Of a stretch of DNA of 15,294 bases, positions 8,422 to 14,367 are shown in pieces. This stretch comes from ATZT02 sp038124905 (lineage in GTDB: Bacteria > Actinomycetota > Actinomycetes > S36-B12 > UBA5976): contig JAYPCW010000029.1 in the NCBI GenBank assembly GCA_038124905.1, positions 1-15,294 on the forward strand, in the 5' to 3' direction. Position 1 is the first letter of the stretch. Each line of letters begins with the position of its first letter. Position numbers and translations under genes: made by a program. Under the pieces are notes generated by a model, which was not told the DNA's origin, ran no database searches, and saw only the letters and a program-made list of their open reading frames with translations.

Positions 8422-9823
8422 CAAAAAGGTCTTCGTAAGTTTCTGGTCGAATTACAATTTTTGTCTTTCCATCGGCAACTGCAATTACACCTGGTCTAGT
8501 CACCAAGTTGTATTGACTTGCCATTGAACGACAGTAAGCACCAGTGGCTGCTACTGCTAATAAATCACCCTCGCGTAGATCACTTGGCAACCAAGCATCC
8601 CGAACCACAATGTCACCGGTTTCGCAATGCTTTCCTACGATCCGGCATAACATTGGTTCTGCATCGGAAGTTCTCGAAGCCAGTGTTACGGAATAATTCG
8701 CATCGTAAAGTGCTGTCCGTATGTTGTCACTCATTCCACCATCGACGGAGACATAATTTCTTATTAATCCTCCATCAACTGTTACTGGCTTGATTGTTCC
8801 TACGGTGTAAAGCGTAATCGTTGAAGGACCAATAATCGCTCTTCCTGGTTCAATTGCAAGCTGGGGAATTTCGTCAGATCCAAATTTATCTTTTACTATA
8901 GAAATTAATTCATCACTCATTTTTGATACAGATATTGGCGAATCATCAGGCGTATAGGCGATTCCAATCCCTCCACCTAAATTCAATAAGCTAACTTTAA
9001 AACTAAATTTTTGTTCCATTTGTCTAGCAAATTCAACAATTCTGCTAGCCGCTACTTCAAATCCAGAACTATCAAAAATTTGAGATCCGATATGCGAATG
9101 AAATCCAAGCAGGTTAATGTTCTTGGCCTTCATCACTCTAGAAACTGCTTCTTCTGCTTGACCAGATTGAATTGAGAAACCAAATTTTTGATCTTCATGT
9201 GCGGTAGCAATAAATTCGTGGGTATGTGCTTCAACTCCGGTAGTGAGGCGAATTAAAACCGAGACTTTGTTCCTGCCTTTGGCAAACTTCTCCAAAGCTG
9301 AAATTTCACGAAGTGAGTCAATTACAAAGACCCCAACTCCATGTTCAACACCTAATTGAATCTCGCGATCTGATTTGTTGTTGCCATGTAGCAAAATCGA
9401 CTTAGGGTCCACTCCTGCTTTAAGGGCACAAAGCAACTCCCCTTCAGTGCAAACATCAATACTTAACCCAATCTCGTGAAGTGTTTTTGCAACATAAGTA
9501 GATAAAAATGCTTTTGCTGCATAATAAACAGTTGTCGGCTTTGCTAAAGATTGATCTTTAAGCTTAGAAAAACTATCTAAAAATTCCTTAGCACGACTTT
9601 TTAAATCTGTTTCATCCATTACGAAGATTGGCGTCGCGTATTTATTGGCTATTTGCGTTACTGGAACATCACCAATTTGTATTTCACCGCGTGAATTTCT
9701 ACGGGCTGACTGCGGCCAAATATTTGCAGCTAGTGCATTTAGCTCGCCAGAGCTAGGAGTTTTTGGTACACCTGGCTGCGAAATAACGTCGCCATGGCGA
9801 GGTCCGGCTGGGTGTGCACGCAT
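8402..9823 (-). CDS. lysA: Diaminopimelate decarboxylase
   Basis: 473 residues. Fold type III PLP enzyme that decarboxylates meso-diaminopimelate to L-lysine, the last lysine step. The PLP lysine is K104 in VYYAAKAF. HSHIGSQ (242-248), the glycine loop LGGGIGIAY (282-290) and IEPGRAIIG bind cofactor phosphate. CRIVGKHCETGDIV supplies residues from the partner subunit, and the tyrosine-containing AYCRSMASQYN follows. The start MRAHPAGPRH matches the N-terminus usual in actinobacterial LysA, which is longer than in Gram-negatives. No Shine-Dalgarno is present; TAACCT lies 6 nt before the ATG, suggesting a leaderless mRNA. The stop lies inside the end of the opposite EamA gene. The usual argS-lysA-hom run is broken here by the DUF3048 gene on one side and the transporter on the other. 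Confidence 0.95.
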   Translation of the reverse strand: MRAHPAGPRHGDVISQPGVPKTPSSGELNALAANIWPQSARRNSRGEIQIGDVPVTQIANKYATPIFVMDETDLKSRAKEFLDSFSKLKDQSLAKPTTVYYAAKAFLSTYVAKTLHEIGLSIDVCTEGELLCALKAGVDPKSILLHGNNKSDREIQLGVEHGVGVFVIDSLREISALEKFAKGRNKVSVLIRLTTGVEAHTHEFIATAHEDQKFGFSIQSGQAEEAVSRVMKAKNINLLGFHSHIGSQIFDSSGFEVAASRIVEFARQMEQKFSFKVSLLNLGGGIGIAYTPDDSPISVSKMSDELISIVKDKFGSDEIPQLAIEPGRAIIGPSTITLYTVGTIKPVTVDGGLIRNYVSVDGGMSDNIRTALYDANYSVTLASRTSDAEPMLCRIVGKHCETGDIVVRDAWLPSDLREGDLLAVAATGAYCRSMASQYNLVTRPGVIAVADGKTKIVIRPETYEDLFATDPGF

Positions 9824-9829
9824 GAGACA

Positions 9830-9835
9830 AGGTTA
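9830..9835 (-). promoter_or_regulatory. Candidate -10 box for leaderless lysA mRNA
   Basis: TAACCT fits the TANNNT pattern and is followed by 6 nt and the lysA ATG, placing the expected transcript start on or beside the start codon. No Shine-Dalgarno and no clear -35 are visible. Confidence 0.4.
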
Positions 9836-9860
9836 GTGCACAGCTAAATGAATCTGCTCT

Positions 9861-10796
9861 CTAACCAAAAGTTACAGAACGCTTCTTTTTCTCGTTGAAG
9901 AGTAGTACCCAAACTTGGCCAACATCCATGCTAAACGGTTTACCATCAACAAAGTAACTAGTTCCACCCTTAAGGCGATCTCTCACCCAAGTTGCTTCAT
10001 AGCGCTTTCCATTTCGCAAAATGATTGCCGCGCCACTACCTACGGTATGAACGCGTGGGGTTTTACCTGCAATCTGTCGAGTAAATTGCACAACAACTGT
10101 TTTCGCAACGACGGGTGTGCCATTTGCGGCATCGCTTTGGGCTTTGCCGTCCAAGGCAATTCGATAACCCGATCCCGTCCAAGTACCACTGACGCTAGCT
10201 GCTGGCCATCTAACTCTGAATGAATTCGTACCTTTTCCACCACTTGGGTTTGAGCGACTAAAAGACAAACCGATGTCTTGAGCTTGACTGATGCCAGATT
10301 TATTTCGTACCGCTTGTTGCAAATTAATCATTAAGTTGTGGGGTATGCGCTTTGCCCGAGTTCTAAACATTCCACGGGTTTGTGATGGTCCCATTGGAAC
10401 CCATGACTTTGCAGCGTTAATTCTTTTAATCAAAACTCTGTTGGCGCCGCTATAGACTAAGCCAGGATTTCCGTATTGACGCAGAATATCTAAGTCACTC
10501 AATCTTGCACTTCGAACTGGGCCAACCACTTTGGGGAACTTGCTGTTAAACATTGCTGCAATTCTGGTCAAACCACCTTCTACTTGATACACATAAACCA
10601 AATCAGCTTGATATAAACCGGTATGCGGACGTGCCGGACCAACGTTATCTATTTTTACCATTACTACTGGCTGGCCGCCTCCACCTGGTAGTCCAGAAAG
10701 TGGGCTTGAATCATCAGCAGCTTTTGCTGGTGTCGTCAATGTCGCCAGCATAAAAAGTGAGACGAGTATGGCAAAAAGTGATTTCAGTTTTTTCAT
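9861..10796 (-). CDS. Secreted DUF3048-family protein
   Basis: 311 residues. An N-terminal signal peptide (KK, hydrophobic residues 7-20, likely cleavage after AKA at 24-26) shows export; there is no lipobox cysteine, so it is probably soluble or loosely wall-bound. The mature part matches DUF3048 (YerB-like): SPLSGLPGG (31-39), KIDNVGPARPHTGLYQAD (48-65), VEGGLTRIAAMF (72-83) and VVGPVRSARLSDLD (90-103). The molecular function of this family is not established; B. subtilis YerB is a lipoprotein of uncertain role. No second domain is present. The gene sits between argS and lysA in the same direction, 46 nt after argS. It has no Shine-Dalgarno, but TAGTCT stands 7 nt before the ATG. Wall-related work is a guess from export and family. 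Confidence 0.85.
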   Translation of the reverse strand: MKKLKSLFAILVSLFMLATLTTPAKAADDSSPLSGLPGGGGQPVVMVKIDNVGPARPHTGLYQADLVYVYQVEGGLTRIAAMFNSKFPKVVGPVRSARLSDLDILRQYGNPGLVYSGANRVLIKRINAAKSWVPMGPSQTRGMFRTRAKRIPHNLMINLQQAVRNKSGISQAQDIGLSFSRSNPSGGKGTNSFRVRWPAASVSGTWTGSGYRIALDGKAQSDAANGTPVVAKTVVVQFTRQIAGKTPRVHTVGSGAAIILRNGKRYEATWVRDRLKGGTSYFVDGKPFSMDVGQVWVLLFNEKKKRSVTFG

Positions 10797-10803
10797 GAAT
10801 GAG

Positions 10804-10809
10804 AGACTA
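10804..10809 (-). promoter_or_regulatory. Candidate -10 box for leaderless DUF3048-gene mRNA
   Basis: TAGTCT followed by 7 nt and the ATG at 10796. TTGGAT lies 17 nt upstream as a weak -35. No Shine-Dalgarno is present. An overlapping TAATCT (10809-10814) is an alternative box that would give a leader of about 5 nt. Confidence 0.42.
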
Positions 10810-10842
10810 GATTACTTCTCAAAAGAATCCAAGACCAACCTG

Positions 10843-12501
10843 CTACATTTTTTCAGGCGCTAAAACTCCCAGTAAATCTAGGGCATTTGCTAATACTTGT
10901 CTGGTGGCGCTAGAGAGTAATAGACGCGCAATTGTTAACCCAGTCACTTGCTCATCTTCTCTAGGCAATACTCGGCATGAATCATAAAATCGGTGATAAA
11001 CACCAGCTAGTTCTTCAGCGTAACGAGCAATCCGGTGTGGTTCGCGAAGTGCTGCACTTATTTTTACTATTTGTGGATATTCAGCCAAGGTTTTAACTAG
11101 ATCGCTCTCTTTGTCGTCTATTAAAATCTCGGGCACAAAATCTGTAAGTGCAAATTCAATTCCTCGCTCTTTTGCAGCACTTAGTAAGGTGCTCAACCGT
11201 GCATGGGCATATTGCACGTAAAAAACCGGATTATCATTAGTGTGCGAGGTTAATAGGTTTATATCTAAAGTTAAAGGTGAATCAGCTGGATATCGGCTAA
11301 GCGTGTATCGCGCAGCATCTACACCCACTTCTTCAACTAAATCTTCTAAAGTGATGATGTTTCCTGCCCGTTTGGATAATTTAACTTCTTGACCATCTTT
11401 AGTCATTTTGACTAACTGGCCAATCAAAACCTCAATATTTTTTTCACTGTCGTCACCTGCGCATGCCGCCACCGCTTTCAAGCGATTCACGTATCCATGA
11501 TGATCCGCCCCTAGAAGATAGATATTCACGTCCATTCCCCGGCGACGTTTATCAACGTAATATGCAGTATCCGATGCAAAATAGGTGTATTCACCGTCTG
11601 CTTTGATTAAGACTCGGTCTTTATCATCAGAAAAATCAGTAGTTCTTAACCAAAGGGCTCCGTCTTCTTCAAAAACATGTCCATGTCCTTTGAGAACTTG
11701 AATACCTTTTTCTACCGCCCCAGATTCATGTAACTTTCTTTCTGAATACCAAACATCAAAAACTGTCCTAAAAAGATTTAATACTTCTTGTTGCTGCGCC
11801 AGTTGCAATTTATAACCAGCTTCACGAAATGCAATCAAACCTTCATCTTCAGGCAGCTTAACGAGCTCAGGGTCTTGTTCAACAATTTTGTTTGCTAACT
11901 CTTTTATATAAGCTCCGTGATAACCATCTTCAGGAATGCTTTTACCAAGAGCTGCTGCCTGAATTGATTCACCAAACTTATCCATTTGAATTCCACGATC
12001 ATTGATATAAAACTCTTTTACTACCTCAGCACCTGCTGCCATTAGTACTCGCGCCAGGCAATCTCCTACGGCCGCCCAACGGGTATGACCTAAATGCAGG
12101 GGCCCAGTTGGATTAGCGCTAATAAATTCAACATTTATTTTTAATCCTGCTAAATCTTTATTAGTTCCGTAGCTTTCTTTCTGCTGCAATATTTCTCGCA
12201 CCAACTCTGCTTGCGATCCTTTGGCTACTTTGAAATTTATAAATCCCGGGCCAGCAACACTCATACTTTCTATTTCTGTAACGCTTTTTAATTGAGAAAT
12301 TACAAGTTCCGCCACTTTGCGAGGCTGGTGCTCAGCTCTCGCTGCTAAGAGCAGTGCCACATTGGTCGCGTAATCACCAAAATCTGGATTTTTTGGACGC
12401 TCGATTTTGATCTCTAATTCCGGTGCTTCCGGTAAGGCTCCACTGGCAGCTAGTTCTTTGATTGCCCAACTAACTTTTTCGCCGAGTTCTTCTGGAGTCA
12501 T
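10843..12501 (-). CDS. argS: Arginyl-tRNA synthetase
   Basis: 552 residues, normal for bacterial ArgRS. A class I synthetase that joins arginine to tRNA-Arg. It has an N-terminal additional domain (about 1-110) that touches the tRNA D-loop, then EFISANPTGPLHLGHTRWA with the HIGH-equivalent HLGH at 136-139. ADHHGY is at 332-337 and the KMSKS-equivalent KLSKRAGN at 374-381. The C-terminal helical anticodon-binding (DALR) domain ends in LGVLAPEKM. The ATG at 12501 has no Shine-Dalgarno; TAAACT lies 6 nt upstream, so a leaderless transcript is likely. The gene is divergent from a small-membrane-protein pair and tRNA-Arg(CCG), a linkage also known in other actinobacteria. lysA follows after the DUF3048 gene. 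Confidence 0.97.
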   Translation of the reverse strand: MTPEELGEKVSWAIKELAASGALPEAPELEIKIERPKNPDFGDYATNVALLLAARAEHQPRKVAELVISQLKSVTEIESMSVAGPGFINFKVAKGSQAELVREILQQKESYGTNKDLAGLKINVEFISANPTGPLHLGHTRWAAVGDCLARVLMAAGAEVVKEFYINDRGIQMDKFGESIQAAALGKSIPEDGYHGAYIKELANKIVEQDPELVKLPEDEGLIAFREAGYKLQLAQQQEVLNLFRTVFDVWYSERKLHESGAVEKGIQVLKGHGHVFEEDGALWLRTTDFSDDKDRVLIKADGEYTYFASDTAYYVDKRRRGMDVNIYLLGADHHGYVNRLKAVAACAGDDSEKNIEVLIGQLVKMTKDGQEVKLSKRAGNIITLEDLVEEVGVDAARYTLSRYPADSPLTLDINLLTSHTNDNPVFYVQYAHARLSTLLSAAKERGIEFALTDFVPEILIDDKESDLVKTLAEYPQIVKISAALREPHRIARYAEELAGVYHRFYDSCRVLPREDEQVTGLTIARLLLSSATRQVLANALDLLGVLAPEKM

Positions 12502-12507
12502 GAAGGT

Positions 12508-12513
12508 AGTTTA
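12508..12513 (-). promoter_or_regulatory. Candidate -10 box for leaderless argS mRNA
   Basis: TAAACT is followed by 6 nt (ACCTTC) and the argS ATG. No purine-rich Shine-Dalgarno lies upstream of the start. It sits in the 56-bp divergent gap shared with the 86-residue membrane gene. Confidence 0.42.
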
Positions 12514-12544
12514 GGGTTTAATTTTGCAATTCTATTGTTTGCCA

Positions 12545-12550
12545 TAGGCT
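12545..12550 (+). promoter_or_regulatory. Candidate -10 box for leaderless mRNA of the 86-aa gene
   Basis: TAGGCT is followed by 7 nt (TATTCTC) and the ATG at 12558. TTGCAA at 12524-12529 is 15 nt upstream, too close for an ideal -35. No Shine-Dalgarno is seen. Confidence 0.38.
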
Positions 12551-12557
12551 TATTCTC

Positions 12558-12818
12558 ATGTGGAAAATTGCCATTCAACCTAGGTGGATTCTTTTTCATG
12601 CATTAGTTCTTGGTGCCACCTACACCTGTTTTCGATTAGGTAATTGGCAGTGGGATGCGAGATTCGAAGCAGATGGAACAACCTGGAGTCTGCAAAATAC
12701 TTTCTATGCACTTCAGTGGTGGTTTTTTTCGGCATTCTTTCTTTGGTTTTGGTTCAAATTTTTCAAAGATGAGCAAAAGGCACAAGATAAAAAACAAGCA
12801 GAAAAGGAACTTTCTTGA
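12558..12818 (+). CDS. Small two-pass membrane protein, weakly SURF1-like N-terminus
   Basis: 86 residues, very rich in Trp and Phe. Two hydrophobic segments (about residues 10-29 and 48-69) are followed by a charged Lys/Gln/Glu tail (70-86) that should lie in the cytoplasm. The segment PRWILFHALVLGATYTCF followed by LGNWQWDARF recalls the first membrane helix of SURF1-type proteins (PRW...LGxWQ...R), but the rest of SURF1 is missing, so this is a weak likeness and no function is assigned. The stop overlaps the start of the next gene by three bases (TTGA), so the two are surely an operon and are translated together. No Shine-Dalgarno precedes its ATG; a TANNNT box 7 nt upstream suggests a leaderless transcript. 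Confidence 0.8.
   Translation: MWKIAIQPRWILFHALVLGATYTCFRLGNWQWDARFEADGTTWSLQNTFYALQWWFFSAFFLWFWFKFFKDEQKAQDKKQAEKELS
12804..12808 (+). promoter_or_regulatory. Shine-Dalgarno that fixes a TTG start
   Basis: AAGGA ends 6 nt before the TTG at 12815, inside the end of the 86-aa gene. It supports TTG as the true start of the DUF3817-like gene, with the TTGA overlap. Confidence 0.7.
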
Positions 12819-13102
12819 TAGGTAAATCGCTACGCCGATTCCAAATTATTGCCTGGATTGCAGGGTTAGTTTTGATCGCTTTCACAATTGAAATTACTGT
12901 GAAGTACACCTTGGGGCCAGAGATTCCCTGGTTTGCTCAGCTTCATGGTTTCGTCTACATGGTCTACTTGGCATTAGCATTTGATCTTTCTCGAAAAGCG
13001 AACTTCAATTTGAGGCAAACTGCAGCAATCTTGTTGGCCGGCACAATTCCCTTACTCTCTTTTTATGCTGAACGTTGGGCGACTCGGCAAATAAAAGCTT
13101 GA
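12815..13102 (+). CDS. DUF3817-family small integral membrane protein
   Basis: 95 residues with about three membrane segments (residues 11-30, 40-56 and 68-85). The family pattern is clear: RRFQIIAWIAGLVLIAFTIE, then the charged KYTLGPEIPWFAQLHGFVYM, and the C-terminal GTIPLLSFYAERWA. DUF3817 proteins are common in actinobacteria and their role is not known. The start is TTG, overlapping the stop of the 86-aa gene, with AAGGA 6 nt upstream. The gene ends about 21 bp before tRNA-Arg(CCG) on the same strand, and no terminator lies between, so the tRNA may be carried on its transcript as well as having its own promoter. Confidence 0.85.
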   Translation: MIGKSLRRFQIIAWIAGLVLIAFTIEITVKYTLGPEIPWFAQLHGFVYMVYLALAFDLSRKANFNLRQTAAILLAGTIPLLSFYAERWATRQIKA

Positions 13103-13107
13103 CCTTC

Positions 13108-13113
13108 TACGCT
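13108..13113 (+). promoter_or_regulatory. Possible -10 box of the tRNA-Arg gene
   Basis: TACGCT fits TANNNT and lies 10 nt before the first base of the tRNA. No -35 at proper distance is visible, so read-through from the upstream membrane genes is an equal possibility. Confidence 0.25.
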
Positions 13114-13123
13114 TAAACGCCCC

Positions 13124-13195
13124 GCCTCCGTAGCTCAGGGGATAGAGCAGTGGCTTCCGGAGCCATGTGCGCAGGTTCGATTCCTGCCGGGGGCA
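13124..13195 (+). tRNA. tRNA-Arg (anticodon CCG)
   Basis: A full cloverleaf can be drawn by eye. Acceptor GCCTCCG (13124-13130) pairs with CGGGGGC (13188-13194) with one G-U pair; D stem GCTC/GAGC; anticodon stem GTGGC/GCCAT with loop TTCCGGA and anticodon CCG at 13157-13159; T stem GCAGG/CCTGC with loop TTCGATT. The discriminator is A at 13195 and CCA is not encoded. It reads the arginine codon CGG. The gene lies about 620 bp from the start of argS, whose enzyme charges it, and only 5 bp from the 3' end of the opposite sugar dehydrogenase gene. No integrase or duplicated 3' end is seen nearby, so it shows no sign of use as an attachment site. Confidence 0.95.
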
Positions 13196-13200
13196 CAAGA

Positions 13201-14340
13201 TTAACTTGGCGAAATCTCTAGTAACTTCCCGCTGTCTGTTGTTGCAACTACTAAGCCAGTGTTACTAACTTCTAGTCCCCTAATTCGTTCGTTGACTTTA
13301 ATAAAATCTTGAGCAGTTGGGTGCAAATCATTATTTAGATAAATCCTTACTAAAGATTCTTCACGCAAAGTGCCCATTAACAATTGTCCTGACCAACGCT
13401 TCCAGTTTGAATTTATAGGTAGCTCTACTAGATCTGTAGGTGCGATAGATGGCACCCAATACATCATGGGTTTTTCATAACCTTCATGAGTATTTATCTT
13501 GTCAGGAATTATGTAATCGCCTGGTGAATATTCAGTGCCAAGTGTTACAAATGGCCAACCATAATCAGTATTGGCCTTAATTAAATTTAATTCATCTCCA
13601 CCACGTGGGCCATGTTCTGAAGTTAAAAGATACTTATTTCGATAAAGAACAATTCCTTGTGCGTTCCTATGGCCCAAAGTAATCTTTTCATTTTCATTTT
13701 GTGAAATCCTAAATACAGAAGTTAGATCCCCACGGGCTTCACGATTCAATAATTGACGAAAGCCTAAATCCCCCACGGTCAAGTAGGCGCTATTTTCGTC
13801 AATTTTTTGCATCTTGCCAGAGGCATGCTGAACTGCGCTAATTGGAACGCATGGGTCCGAGGTAAACCAAGTACCTTGGGTTTGAACTTCTTTTTCAACT
13901 AAATCAATTTCTACAAGATCAACTTGTACCCTCACACAATTTGCTGGTGCTTGAAGCTTGGGAAAAGAAACCAAAGCTTTAATGTCTGATGCACTTTCAA
14001 CTAACGGCTCAATATCTGTAATAGCAAAACGAGCGTCATTTGTTGCCTGCTGTGAAAAAACAGCACCTAGGTTTGTTAATTGTTTCATCTGGGTGTCGTA
14101 AATAAAAATTTGATTTCCGTTATTGCCCCCGCCAAGTAAATAATCCCCATTTTGCAAAATAGCTAAAGCGGCTCCACGAGTAGTGGTACCTGACTTTACT
14201 TGAGCAGCTATCAGCTCCCTTGCCTGAACGTTAAGCGTTAATCCGCGAGAAATAATTTTGTAATTTTCAAATGCAAAAGTGTTAGCAGGTGATAATAGGG
14301 AAAACCCGGCGAGAAAGGCAGCAATTAGAATTTTTCTCAT
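13201..14340 (-). CDS. Exported PQQ-dependent sugar dehydrogenase homologue (GSDH family)
   Basis: 379 residues with a signal peptide (RK, hydrophobic core 5-15, probable cut after TFA or AFA near residue 23). The C-terminal half fits the soluble glucose/aldose dehydrogenase beta-propeller family (E. coli YliI type): GHRNAQGI (223-230), SEHGPRGGDELN (241-252), DYGWPFVTLG (259-268), YWVPSIAPTDL (294-304), GQLLMGTL (318-325) and ERIRGLEV (351-358). These families oxidise aldoses outside the membrane with PQQ. H172 in QHASGKM, before LTVGDLG, is in the place of the catalytic base, and R225/N226 and R352/R354 match expected cofactor contacts. The N-terminal half (30-165) is much less typical, and C135 and C164 could form a disulfide. 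No PQQ synthesis gene is in view. TAGCGT lies 6 nt before the ATG, with no Shine-Dalgarno. True sugar oxidation is inferred. Confidence 0.82.
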   Translation of the reverse strand: MRKILIAAFLAGFSLLSPANTFAFENYKIISRGLTLNVQARELIAAQVKSGTTTRGAALAILQNGDYLLGGGNNGNQIFIYDTQMKQLTNLGAVFSQQATNDARFAITDIEPLVESASDIKALVSFPKLQAPANCVRVQVDLVEIDLVEKEVQTQGTWFTSDPCVPISAVQHASGKMQKIDENSAYLTVGDLGFRQLLNREARGDLTSVFRISQNENEKITLGHRNAQGIVLYRNKYLLTSEHGPRGGDELNLIKANTDYGWPFVTLGTEYSPGDYIIPDKINTHEGYEKPMMYWVPSIAPTDLVELPINSNWKRWSGQLLMGTLREESLVRIYLNNDLHPTAQDFIKVNERIRGLEVSNTGLVVATTDSGKLLEISPS

Positions 14341-14346
14341 TTTTTA

Positions 14347-14352
14347 ACGCTA
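14347..14352 (-). promoter_or_regulatory. Candidate -10 box for leaderless sugar dehydrogenase mRNA
   Basis: TAGCGT followed by 6 nt (TAAAAA) and the ATG at 14340. It lies in the 27-nt gap after the DUF255-family gene. No Shine-Dalgarno is seen, so this gene may have its own leaderless transcript in addition to any read-through. Confidence 0.4.
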
Positions 14353-14367
14353 TTACAAAAAACAAAT

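Noticed and set aside
9645..9836. 63-codon plus-strand frame opposite the lysA start
   Set aside because: Antisense shadow of the conserved lysA N-terminus with no Shine-Dalgarno or recognisable protein features.
13176..13200. tRNA-Arg 3' end as an integration (att) site
   Set aside because: No repeat of the tRNA end, integrase or foreign-looking genes is visible; the next gene begins 5 bp away and looks ordinary.
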